Source of the DNA: Bacteroidota bacterium
GTDB lineage: Bacteria > Bacteroidota > Bacteroidia > Flavobacteriales_D > JABDKJ01
Length of the DNA: 7,801 nucleotides
NCBI GenBank assembly: GCA_027621335.1
Contig: JAQCAN010000113.1
Coordinates: forward strand, 1-7,801
Direction: 5' to 3'
The notes beneath the pieces were generated by a model. It did no database searches, had not been told where the DNA came from, and worked only from the letters and a program-made list of their open reading frames with translations. The position numbers and the translations under genes are program-made. This document shows, one piece after another, positions 1 to 6,160 of this stretch; within the stretch, counting starts at the first letter, position 1; the number at the start of each line of letters is the position of its first letter.

Positions 1-176
1 GCTACAATGATGATCTGTCTCTTTTTCATAAAGGGGAACTCGCTTTTAGACCCGTTGGTGACATTGGTTGTTCAGAACATAGGTGATTGACGATGAGAGA
101 GGTTCTCCTTATTCATACGCCAAGTTTTAGGACAGCGCGAAGGTAGTATTAGATGCAGGAAGGTGTGCGTCAAGTT
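1..176. other. Left-edge stretch without a convincing gene
   Basis: This stretch lies downstream of the VIT-type gene. Two plus-strand frames are open from the left edge. One gives 27 codons ending with TGA at 84-86 (its end reads GELAFRPVGDIGCSEHR) and the other gives 29 codons ending with TGA at 88-90. Either could be the tail of a gene entering from the left, which would then converge on the VIT gene. The 84-86 frame has the more protein-like composition, but I do not recognise it and the length is too short to decide. I see no strong hairpin plus T-run that would terminate the minus-strand operon. A 14-base imperfect direct repeat (118-131 and 168-181) is present but probably means nothing. 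Confidence 0.3.
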
Positions 177-890
177 CTAGGCCATGGCCAATCCAAAGTA
201 ATGACCGATAAGGGCTGTGATGCCCATGGCCACTGTACCCCAGAAAGTGATACGGATGACCGCCTTCAATTTATTGGAGCCACCCGTTCTTGCAGCCACT
301 ATACCCAGAACGGCTAGAAAAACTGTTGCAAAGGCATACTGCAGATAGACCATATACTCCATGGAGCCAATCACAGCTAAAAGGAGGGGCAAGGATCCTC
401 CAAAGAGAAAGGAGGATCCTGAGGCCAATGCGGCCTGCATGGGCTTTGCCTCTGTCATCTCATTGATGCCCAATTCATCCCTGGCATGGGCTTCTAAGGC
501 ATTGTGCTCAGTAAGTTGTATGGCGACTTCTTTGGCCAATTCTTTATCCAAGCCTCGCTTTTCATAGACGGTAGCGAGTTCGCGCAATTCCATTTCATGC
601 ATATCCCGTAACTCTCTTTTTTCCCTTTCAATATCCGCATTCTCCAGATCAGCTTGAGAACTGACGGAGACATATTCACCAGCTGCCATGGAAAGAGCAC
701 CCGCCACCAATCCGGCCATGCCTGCAATGATGATGGGGTCACGTGCTGAACTGGCCGCGGCAACACCTATGATGAGACTAGCCGTGGAGAGTATGCCATC
801 GTTGGCTCCCAACACAGACGCCCTGAGCCAACCACTCCTAGTGACATAGTGATTCTCCTTCGGTTTGCGTTCATCTGTTCTCTCCTGCAT
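177..890 (-). CDS. VIT1/CCC1-family metal ion transporter
   Basis: This 237-residue inner-membrane protein belongs to the VIT1/CCC1 family, whose characterised members move Fe2+ or Mn2+ out of the cytoplasm, probably in exchange for protons. The first helix carries the family signature GANDG (about residues 28-32), whose Asp is essential for transport in plant VIT1. A small-residue-rich second helix follows (AGMAGLVAGALSMAAGEYVS, about 57-76). Residues about 82-145 form a charged, Glu-rich helical section matching the cytoplasmic metal-binding domain of this family, and three hydrophobic helices end the protein (about 157-235). The frame is open further upstream to 1007, but that extension lies inside the MFS gene and lacks VIT character. 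I therefore chose the ATG at 888-890, which gives the usual family length. It overlaps the end of the MFS gene by 20 bases, which suggests translational coupling. No Shine-Dalgarno motif is visible. The family call is firm; the metal is inferred. Confidence 0.88.
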   Translation of the reverse strand: MQERTDERKPKENHYVTRSGWLRASVLGANDGILSTASLIIGVAAASSARDPIIIAGMAGLVAGALSMAAGEYVSVSSQADLENADIEREKRELRDMHEMELRELATVYEKRGLDKELAKEVAIQLTEHNALEAHARDELGINEMTEAKPMQAALASGSSFLFGGSLPLLLAVIGSMEYMVYLQYAFATVFLAVLGIVAARTGGSNKLKAVIRITFWGTVAMGITALIGHYFGLAMA

Positions 891-2046
891 GTGATCTGGT
901 TGACATGAAGTATATAACCACCGCCAAGGTAAGTACTGCACTGAATATGAACATGTACTTAGCGCCCAGATTGAACCAGATGATTCCGGCCAATGAACTC
1001 GCCACAAGAGCTGTCAAACTCTGAAAGGCTGTAAATGTGCCAATAGCGGTTGCGGTTTCCTTCTTATCACAGGACGTGCTGAGCCACGCTTTGGATACGC
1101 CCTCAGTGGCAGCGGCATAGAGGCCATAGAGAAAGAAACATACCAGAAGGAGCTTTGGACCTTCAGCGACTGAGATAAGAAAATAGACCATCGCGAATAG
1201 GAGGAGCCCTGCGATGACCATGCGTTCCAATCCTATACGGTCTGCCAGGCTGCCAAGGGGAAATGCGAAAATGGCATAGATCAGGTTGTAGAAGATGTAT
1301 ATCCCGATGACGAATATGTCCGAGAGCCCAGCTTCTTTGGCTTTTAGAAGAAGGAAGACATCTGAGCTGTTGGCCAGTGCGAAGAAAAGGAGCCCAATGA
1401 GGATCCTTCGGTATTCAGGCCGACTCTGTTTGACATAATTGAGAAAAGAGAAAAATGAGACGGAGTCTTTTCCCTCCACAGGTCTTTGAGCCTCTTTGAG
1501 CTTTCCAGTCGCCCAAACGGCAATGAGACCTGGAAATAGAGCAATCAAGAAAAGGGTGCGGTAATCTTCAGGGAAATAATGGAGATAGAGCAAGGCAAGC
1601 AATGGCCCTAAAACGGCACCCATCGTATCCATAGCCCTGTGAAAACCAAAGACTTTGCCCTTATCCGATTCTTTCGCTTCATCAGACAACAAAGCATCAC
1701 GTGCTCCTGTGCGGATGCCCTTTCCCAGGCGGTCTAGCGTCCTTGTTGTGAAAACCCAAAGGGGCTGCACGAAAAGCGCAAGAAGGGGTTTGGAGATGGC
1801 ACTGAGCGCATAACCCGCTTGGACGAAAGGCACGCGTTTTCCAGAGCGGTCTGAAAGCTTCCCGAAATAGCCTTTGGACAATCCCGCAATGGCCTCTGCG
1901 AATCCTTCCAAAATCCCAATCCAGATCACCGAGAATCCGATCTGTTGGAGGTAGATGGGCATGATGGGATAGAGCATCTCGCTCGCCATGTCTGTGAAAA
2001 GGCTCACCACAGACAGGATCAGCACAACACGGCTTATGGACTTCAT
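871..2046 (-). CDS. MFS transporter, 12-helix efflux-type
   Basis: This 391-residue polytopic protein is a major facilitator superfamily secondary transporter of the inner membrane. The N-terminal half opens with SLFTDMASEMLYPIMP (about 15-30), typical of a widespread bacterial MFS group of drug or metal efflux type. The loop between helices 2 and 3 has the MFS motif A (GKLSDRSGKR, 62-71), and a degenerate copy (GSLADRIGLER, about 265-275) occupies the equivalent place in the second half. The stretch DRLGKGIRTGARDALLSDEA (105-124), followed by GFHRAMDTMGAVLGP (134-148), is strongly conserved in the same group. The length is normal, and hydrophobic segments are spread as expected for 12 helices with a hydrophilic central loop (about 181-210). 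The start is the ATG at 2046, 43 bases after the channel gene stop; the stop overlaps the VIT gene. The sequence does not reveal the substrate. Co-transcription with a VIT protein makes metal or metal-chelate export a guess only. Confidence 0.9.
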   Translation of the reverse strand: MKSISRVVLILSVVSLFTDMASEMLYPIMPIYLQQIGFSVIWIGILEGFAEAIAGLSKGYFGKLSDRSGKRVPFVQAGYALSAISKPLLALFVQPLWVFTTRTLDRLGKGIRTGARDALLSDEAKESDKGKVFGFHRAMDTMGAVLGPLLALLYLHYFPEDYRTLFLIALFPGLIAVWATGKLKEAQRPVEGKDSVSFFSFLNYVKQSRPEYRRILIGLLFFALANSSDVFLLLKAKEAGLSDIFVIGIYIFYNLIYAIFAFPLGSLADRIGLERMVIAGLLLFAMVYFLISVAEGPKLLLVCFFLYGLYAAATEGVSKAWLSTSCDKKETATAIGTFTAFQSLTALVASSLAGIIWFNLGAKYMFIFSAVLTLAVVIYFMSTRSHAGENR

Positions 2047-2089
2047 GGCAATGTCATGGTTTCACCCTCGATCATGATTGGAAATGACT

Positions 2090-2776
2090 TCAGTGCCATT
2101 CATCTGAATGGTCATAGCGAGAGACCAGAAGAGCGACCAGCACGGTGAGGTACAGTGGGCCAGTAATGCTGAGGATCATCGATACGGCTTCAGCAGGAGG
2201 GCTCACTGGAGTGATGTCACCATAGCCCAGTGTACTGAGCGTGGTGAAGGAGAAGTAGAAGAACTCCGAAGGGTTCTTTAGGTTGACCAAAGAGAGGTTG
2301 TTCAATGATCCTGGTACAGCATTCTCTATGAGCATGTAGAGGTATCCTCCAATAATTCCAAGAAGGAGGTAGACAATGACTGCTGCGAATAGCACTCCTG
2401 CTCGGACACGTTCAGTGTTGACGATCATCTTCATCAGTCTTACCACCACGTAGATGTAAAAGAGAACGTAGATCATGAAACTGAGATAGAAATCTACTGT
2501 GCTGGACTCCTGGAACAGACCCAGTCGATTGATCACAATCACTACGATGGCGAAGATTATACCTCCTAGAAGCTGTCTCCTGGATTCATGGATGGCGTAG
2601 ATACATAGCAAGATGGAAGAGCTATTGAAAGCAAAGGAGGTCATATCCTGATAAGGTGAGCCCTGCATCAGAAATGGCACTAAAATCATAAGAACCAAAC
2701 AGATCAAAAGCGTCTTATAACGCCTCTCCAGCAGTCCATTGATGAAATTGAAATGTTTGGAGATGATGTGCTTCAT
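2090..2776 (-). CDS. K+-channel-like protein with one pore domain
   Basis: This 228-residue inner-membrane protein has an Ion_trans_2-type pore at its C-terminal end. The pore helix FFYFSFTTLS (about 172-181) runs into the filter TLGYGD (182-187), the K+ selectivity signature, and a final helix (about 196-218) ends the protein. Hydrophobic segments lie near residues 21-38, 47-63, 69-86, 94-113 and 127-150, so the plan is about six helices plus a pore loop. No segment has the regularly spaced Arg/Lys of a voltage sensor. No RCK/TrkA-N or cyclic-nucleotide domain follows, and the tail after the last helix is only about ten residues, so gating is not evident. It is the first gene of the presumed three-gene minus-strand operon. 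The ATG at 2774-2776 gives a positively charged N-terminus followed by the first helix. The leader has no good Shine-Dalgarno motif. K+ selectivity is inferred from the filter. Confidence 0.85.
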   Translation of the reverse strand: MKHIISKHFNFINGLLERRYKTLLICLVLMILVPFLMQGSPYQDMTSFAFNSSSILLCIYAIHESRRQLLGGIIFAIVVIVINRLGLFQESSTVDFYLSFMIYVLFYIYVVVRLMKMIVNTERVRAGVLFAAVIVYLLLGIIGGYLYMLIENAVPGSLNNLSLVNLKNPSEFFYFSFTTLSTLGYGDITPVSPPAEAVSMILSITGPLYLTVLVALLVSRYDHSDEWH

Positions 2777-3092
2777 GGGCCTTGGCTGACCTGAAGTTAA
2801 TCCTTTTAGTGTATCTGCTCAACAAGGTTGGACACATGAAATCACAATCAATTGATCAAGCTGGATATCAATACCCCAAACCGAGCAATGACCAATGCAT
2901 TCTAAACGCAGCGGATAGGCATATGAGAACACAGACCTGTGCTTCGTTCGTCTGCTTCCCTGTTTGGACTGTGGACGCCATTATTCTATGGAGTTCTTCT
3001 GTTCTCCTGTCTATACCCTATGTCGTATTATGACATCAATCAGGCCATCCCGAGCTCACTTTGCTTATCATTGAACTGAGAAAAAGAACAGC
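2777..3092. other. Divergent intergenic region
   Basis: This stretch separates the minus-strand channel gene from the plus-strand methyltransferase-like frame and should carry promoters for both directions. On the minus strand, just upstream of the channel gene, TTG (complement of 2818-2820) is followed 20 bases later by TAACTTCA. This is a poor match to the Bacteroidota promoter pattern (TTTG, about 19-21 bases, TAnnTTTG), so it is only a weak candidate. No clear promoter is seen for the plus strand. A plus-strand frame from 2782 to 3033 gives 83 residues with no recognisable domain and unconvincing composition. A shorter hydrophobic frame (2939-3079) is listed separately. Confidence 0.4.
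2939..3079 (+). CDS. Possible small hydrophobic protein (doubtful)
   Basis: This is a 46-codon frame beginning with GTG and ending with TGA at 3077-3079, 13 bases before the ATG of the methyltransferase-like frame. The middle (FGLWTPLFYGVLLFSCLYP, about residues 9-27) would make a single membrane helix with aromatic residues at its edges. It is followed by MSYYDINQAIP, which reads like a real juxtamembrane segment. Against it are the non-ATG start, the lack of a ribosome-binding motif, the short length, and stop codons just upstream in the same frame (TGA at 2924-2926, TAA at 2903-2905). It could be a genuine small gene, the eroded end of a larger one, or chance. I do not recognise any family. 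Confidence 0.2.
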   Translation: MLRSSASLFGLWTPLFYGVLLFSCLYPMSYYDINQAIPSSLCLSLN

Positions 3093-3230
3093 ATGGCTTT
3101 AGTTGATGAGATTCGCGATCAAGGAGATTTTCTATTCAAACACCGCGGGGTCCTTCCGATTATTCTGGTCCTGCCCGCACTTGGGATTTATCTCTTTCAT
3201 GAATGGACAGAAGTGCATTCGGAGAATGTT

Positions 3231-3233
3231 TGA
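3231..3233 (+). other. In-frame TGA stop inside methyltransferase frame
   Basis: This is codon 47 of the methyltransferase-like frame. The upstream residues (ending HEWTEVHSENV) and the downstream residues (EDILEYGSLAVSLFGLALRS) continue each other in one frame with no indel, which points to a single substitution. No obvious selenocysteine-type hairpin follows the codon, and the position is not a known Cys/Sec site of this family. Confidence 0.8.
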
Positions 3234-3554
3234 GAGGATATTTTGGAATATGGCTCCTTGGCTGTGAGTCTCTTTGGTCTGGCACTGAGATCCCACGTTA
3301 TAGGATATGTGGCGCCTAGCACCAGCGGAAGGAATACCTCTATAGGCCAGAAAGCAGAATTCCTGAATAGCACTGGGCTGTACAGCGTGGTGCGTCATCC
3401 CTTGTATCTGGGCAATTTTTTTATGTGGTTGGGTCCGGCCATGCTCACAGCCGAGCCCTGGTTCATTGCTTTCTTCGTGCTCCTCTTCTTTCTTTATTAC
3501 GAGAGGATCATGTGTGCAGAAGAACGATTCCTCGAAGGAAAATTCGGAGCTGAG

Positions 3555-3557
3555 TAG
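3555..3557 (+). other. In-frame TAG stop at a usual Tyr position
   Basis: This is codon 155 of the same frame. In ICMT-like enzymes the motif EE...L...FG.EY is followed by residues leading to a Pro-rich (R/P).FIP segment. Here EERFLEGKFGAE is followed by TAG and then LEWASGRPAFIPR in the same frame, so TAG replaces the expected Tyr codon by a third-base change. Confidence 0.8.
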
Positions 3558-3832
3558 TTGGAATGGGCCTCTGGTCGTCCGGCCTTTATTCCGCGATTGA
3601 AGGGGTATATCCCAAGCCCAAATCCGTTTAATTGGCGAAAGGTTCTCAGACAGGAGAGGAGCGGCCTTCTAGCAACGTTCTTCATCTTCTGGCTCTTCGA
3701 TGTCCTTGGTGATCTCCAAGAAGGTTGGGCGGCCTTTGAATGGGATTTTTGGAGCATCTCCTTCGTGGCGGTCCTCATTATTTTCCTTATTTTGAAGTCC
3801 ATGAAAGGAGGCAAGTTCCTTAAAGATAGAGA

Positions 3833-4570
3833 ATGAGTCAAAGCACCAATCTTCTTCTCTTATTTGTGTTCCCCCTGGTAAGTTCATGTCAGACTTCATA
3901 TTCAGTAAGGCCTCAACTCAGTCTTCAAAGCGTTTTCGAACTTGATGTCCAAGAGCCCTCAGGACTGAGTCCGTATTTGGACCATTCCTTGATCACCGTG
4001 AGCGACCGCAATGGCAAGGCCTATGTGCTCGACACCTTAGGCCATCTTTCGACAACGATAGACCTCAATGGAGAAGATTTGGAAGGGGTCAGCTTCAACC
4101 CCTTGGATAGCCTCATCTATGCAGTGGATGAATCCGATGCGACTCTTCGTTCCTTCTCAATCCGTGGAGAGAAGGTCGACTCGTGGCAGATTTTTAAAAA
4201 GGGAGGAGATAGCAGTTTAGAGGGCTGCAGTGTGGACTCTAAGCATCAGACCATCTATCTCTTGAAAGAGAAATCCCATGGGCTACTTATCCGATTGGAT
4301 CTGACCACAGGGAAGCAAAGTGAACATCGTTTGACCTTCGCTGAAGACTACTCTGGGGTCTATTATGATGCGGTTTTGGATAAATTGTGGATCGTCAGTC
4401 ATGAGTCGAAATCGGTCAACCTATGTGCACTGAACGGACAACTTGAGCGCTCTTTCGGGATAGACGTGAAACAGGCGGAAGGCATTTTTGTCAATCATGA
4501 GTCGAGTTCCATCTATGTCATCAGTGACAGTCAGGAGAAGCTCTTCAAGTTCAGGCTGCCTGAGCTCTGA
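3833..4570 (+). CDS. Predicted lipoprotein, SdiA-regulated/phytase-like beta-propeller
   Basis: This 245-residue secreted protein starts with a hydrophobic segment (7-16) ending in VSSC, a lipobox with Cys19 as the lipidated residue, so it is probably anchored to a membrane in the envelope. The body has five repeats about 41-46 residues apart, each with a short (P/E)(S/E)G or SG core: PSGLS (42-46), LEGVS (83-87), LEGCS (129-133), YSGVY (173-177) and AEGIF (215-219). Strand-like stretches such as LIYAVDE and IYVISD lie between them. This is the blade pattern of SdiA-regulated and phytase-like propellers. No catalytic function is known for most such lipoproteins, and I assign none. Its ATG overlaps the stop of the broken methyltransferase frame (ATGA), so translation may once have been coupled to it and could now be reduced. 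This start is forced, because a TAG lies two codons upstream. Oddly, the signal peptide lacks a Lys or Arg before its hydrophobic core. Confidence 0.75.
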   Translation: MSQSTNLLLLFVFPLVSSCQTSYSVRPQLSLQSVFELDVQEPSGLSPYLDHSLITVSDRNGKAYVLDTLGHLSTTIDLNGEDLEGVSFNPLDSLIYAVDESDATLRSFSIRGEKVDSWQIFKKGGDSSLEGCSVDSKHQTIYLLKEKSHGLLIRLDLTTGKQSEHRLTFAEDYSGVYYDAVLDKLWIVSHESKSVNLCALNGQLERSFGIDVKQAEGIFVNHESSSIYVISDSQEKLFKFRLPEL

Positions 4571-4579
4571 TCACCAAAG
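4571..4579. other. Nine-base gap between convergent genes
   Basis: The stop codons of the plus-strand lipoprotein gene and the minus-strand ammonium channel gene are separated by nine bases. No hairpin or T-run fits here, so any terminator must lie within the opposing coding sequences and the two transcripts probably overlap. Confidence 0.7.
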
Positions 4580-5857
4580 CTAAAGTCCTTCTCCATGCTG
4601 TGAGGAGTCCAATCCGCGTTCTTCTTGGTCTTCGCTCACCCTGATGGGAAGAAGGAGGTCGGTGACCTTGTAGAGAAGCCAACTTCCACCGAAGGTGTAA
4701 ATGGCGACAATGACTAGCGCAAGGATATGATAGAGCATGGTCTCAGTCTGACCATTTATCAGTCCTACTTCTTTAGCCAGAATACCCGTCAGCAGCATGC
4801 CCACGATGCCTCCGACCCCATGACTTGGGAAGACCTCCAAGGTATCATCCACGGCCGTTCTGTTGAATCTCCTTATGGCCACATTACTCACAATGGCTGC
4901 GATGAACCCGATGAAGATGCTCTGTCCTATATTGACAAAGCCGGCAGCAGGCGTAATGGCCACCAAGCCGACAATGGCTCCGATACATGCTCCCAAAGCG
5001 GACATCTTCTCATTCCTGAAGCGATCCAAGAAGATCCATGTGATCATGGCTGTGGCCGAGGCCAAGTTGGTATTGGCAAAGGCGATGACCGCATCCCCGT
5101 TGGCCGCCAATGCTGATCCTGCATTGAAACCGAACCAACCGAACCAGAGTAGCCCCGTACCTAGAATGACATAGGGGATATTCGCTGGTAGCTCCACCTG
5201 TTGCCTTCGCTTCCCGAGGTACATGGCACCTGCCAATGCCGCAAATCCAGCTGACATGTGGACCACGGTGCCACCTGCGAAATCCAAGACTCCCCAATTC
5301 CTGAAGAGACCATCGGGATGCCAAGTCATATGGGCCAAGGGTGAATAGATGAACAGGGAGAACAGCACCATGAAGAGGATATAGCTCCTGAAGCGGATGC
5401 GTTCTGCAAAACTTCCGGTAATGAGCGCAGGAGTGATGATGGCGAATTTCAATTGGAAAAGAGCGAAGAGCAGGAAGGGGATGGTGCCGGCAAATTCAGG
5501 ATTAGGTGCCACCCCCACATTCTTGAAATTCATGTAGGTCAATGGGTTCCCGATTATACCTCCGATACTGTCTCCGAAAGCCAAGCTGAAGCCAACGATG
5601 ACCCAAAGCACGGAGATGACCCCTAGGGCCACAAAACTCTGAAGCATGGTGGAGATGACGCTCTTCCGGTTCACCATACCTCCATAGAAGAAGGCCAGAC
5701 CTGGCGTCATAAGCAAGACAAATGCACTGGCCACGATCATCCAAGCGGTATCTCCACTATCGATTCCATCCAAGTCATAACTGCCATAGTCAGCACTGAA
5801 GAGCAATGCCAAAAGAACGAGTAAGGATAGCACGATGAAGTTGACGCGTTTGCCCAT
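4580..5857 (-). CDS. amtB: Ammonium channel/transporter AmtB
   Basis: This 425-residue protein of the Amt/Mep/Rh family conducts ammonium across the inner membrane as a trimer, feeding glutamine and glutamate synthesis. A hydrophobic N-terminal segment (about 8-21) resembles the cleaved signal peptide of many Amt proteins. Hallmarks of the pore, by analogy with E. coli AmtB, are all visible: the Phe gate (F138 in FQLKFA and F244 in WFGFNAGSA), the recruitment-site residues W179 and S248, the conserved Asp of LDFAGG (D192) and the twin His pair (H200 in VVHMSAG, H346 in FPSHGVGG). Eleven helices are expected, followed by a cytoplasmic tail (EERGLDSSQHGE, about 412-423) of the type that docks onto PII proteins. 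No PII gene (glnK) follows or precedes it in this window, unlike the common amtB-glnK pairing. The ATG at 5855-5857 has an A-tract just upstream and no Shine-Dalgarno motif. Expression under nitrogen limitation is likely from the family, not shown here. Confidence 0.96.
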   Translation of the reverse strand: MGKRVNFIVLSLLVLLALLFSADYGSYDLDGIDSGDTAWMIVASAFVLLMTPGLAFFYGGMVNRKSVISTMLQSFVALGVISVLWVIVGFSLAFGDSIGGIIGNPLTYMNFKNVGVAPNPEFAGTIPFLLFALFQLKFAIITPALITGSFAERIRFRSYILFMVLFSLFIYSPLAHMTWHPDGLFRNWGVLDFAGGTVVHMSAGFAALAGAMYLGKRRQQVELPANIPYVILGTGLLWFGWFGFNAGSALAANGDAVIAFANTNLASATAMITWIFLDRFRNEKMSALGACIGAIVGLVAITPAAGFVNIGQSIFIGFIAAIVSNVAIRRFNRTAVDDTLEVFPSHGVGGIVGMLLTGILAKEVGLINGQTETMLYHILALVIVAIYTFGGSWLLYKVTDLLLPIRVSEDQEERGLDSSQHGEGL

Positions 5858-6022
5858 AAGACGATGTTTTTTTGATGGTCGAATTCAAAGTAAACACAGC
5901 TGATGATCTCTCAGAGGGCTTGTTGAAACATCATAAGGCCTTGGTGAATAACCTAAGGACAAAGGGTCTTTTTGACTTTAACTTCCGACCATTCCAAACG
6001 TCTTCAAGAACACCTGTTTCTG

Positions 6023-6050
6023 TGCGGAGATAATGGTTCAAGTGTCCGCA
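6023..6050. repeat. Short inverted repeat upstream of amtB
   Basis: Arms TGCGGA and TCCGCA are perfect complements separated by 16 bases. The spacing is compatible with an operator half-site pair or with chance. It sits about 170-190 bases upstream of the amtB start and about 50 bases beyond the peroxiredoxin terminator. Confidence 0.25.
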
Positions 6051-6098
6051 ACATCTTCAATTTCTGGTGCTATAGTTCGGTTCTATTCACATCATTCT

Positions 6099-6134
6099 AA
6101 AACAAAGCGGTTGGAGATTCTATCTCCAACCGCT
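6099..6134 (-). terminator. Rho-independent terminator of the peroxiredoxin gene
   Basis: A perfect 13-base-pair stem (GCGGTTGGAGAT and its complement plus an outer A-T pair, 6106-6118 and 6122-6134) closes on a three-base loop. On the minus strand it is followed by TTGTTTT. It begins 26 bases beyond the peroxiredoxin stop, so it ends the rhodanese-E1/peroxiredoxin transcript and shields amtB from readthrough. Confidence 0.9.
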
Positions 6135-6160
6135 CCGAACCAAACTAACCAAATGAAGAA

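Larger units (their letters stand above)
3093..3836 (+). pseudogene. Isoprenylcysteine-methyltransferase-like membrane enzyme with two in-frame stops
   Basis: One reading frame of 247 codons from ATG 3093 to TGA 3834-3836 encodes a membrane methyltransferase of the ICMT/PEMT-like superfamily, broken by TGA at 3231-3233 (codon 47) and TAG at 3555-3557 (codon 155). There is no frameshift. The family core is intact: RHPLYLGN (101-108), a hydrophobic hairpin (about 109-135) and an EE pair (143-144) followed by FGAE. Relatives usually have a Tyr after that motif, exactly where TAG stands, so one base change from TAC or TAT explains it. Codon 47 may have been Trp (TGG) or Arg (CGA). The nearest function I can suggest is a lipid A 1-phosphate methyltransferase like LmtA of Leptospira, which also belongs to the ICMT family; this is tentative. 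The end overlaps the next gene by ATGA. A TTG at 3243 could restart a middle fragment, but it would lack the N-terminal helix and still end at TAG. A pseudogene is most likely; sequencing error is possible. Confidence 0.75.
5858..6160. other. Non-coding region upstream of amtB
   Basis: About 300 bases without a gene. The right end holds the terminator of the peroxiredoxin gene. The left end is the amtB leader, with seven Ts at 5867-5873 on the plus strand that form an A-tract in the transcript. On the minus strand, TTACTTTG (5886-5893, complement) matches the TAnnTTTG -7 pattern in seven of eight positions, but no clear -33 element is spaced correctly, so I do not call a promoter. An inverted repeat with 6-base arms (6023-6028 and 6045-6050) lies in the middle. 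I see no sigma-54 type promoter and no small RNA or PII gene. Confidence 0.5.

Noticed and set aside
118..181. Imperfect direct repeat (118-131 and 168-181) as an attachment site
   Set aside because: Only 12 of 14 bases match, one copy includes the VIT stop codon, and no integrase or insertion sequence is nearby.
891..1007. Longer N-terminus for the VIT gene starting at 1007
   Set aside because: The extra 39 residues lie inside the MFS gene, are rich in Trp and Ser with no VIT character, and would exceed the usual family length.
2782..3033. 83-codon plus-strand frame as a gene
   Set aside because: Its composition is not protein-like, no domain is recognisable, and it starts almost on top of the divergent channel gene start.
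3231..3233. Selenocysteine insertion at the in-frame TGA
   Set aside because: No convincing hairpin follows the TGA, the family has no Cys or Sec at this position, and a second, different stop (TAG) interrupts the same frame.
3132..3398. Minus-strand frame across the methyltransferase region
   Set aside because: The plus frame carries the conserved RHPLYLGN-type motifs; the minus frame is its shadow.
3093..3836. Reassigned genetic code reading TGA or TAG as sense
   Set aside because: Intact genes here end with TGA (MFS, channel, lipoprotein, peroxiredoxin, E1-rhodanese) and TAG (VIT, amtB), so both codons act as stops.
4727..5174. Plus-strand frames within amtB
   Set aside because: They are antisense to the strongly conserved amtB core and show no domain.
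5939..5958. Hairpin CCTTGG...CCTAAGG as a terminator or riboswitch part
   Set aside because: The stem is short with a bulge, it does not follow a gene on the plus strand, and no riboswitch core is recognisable around it.
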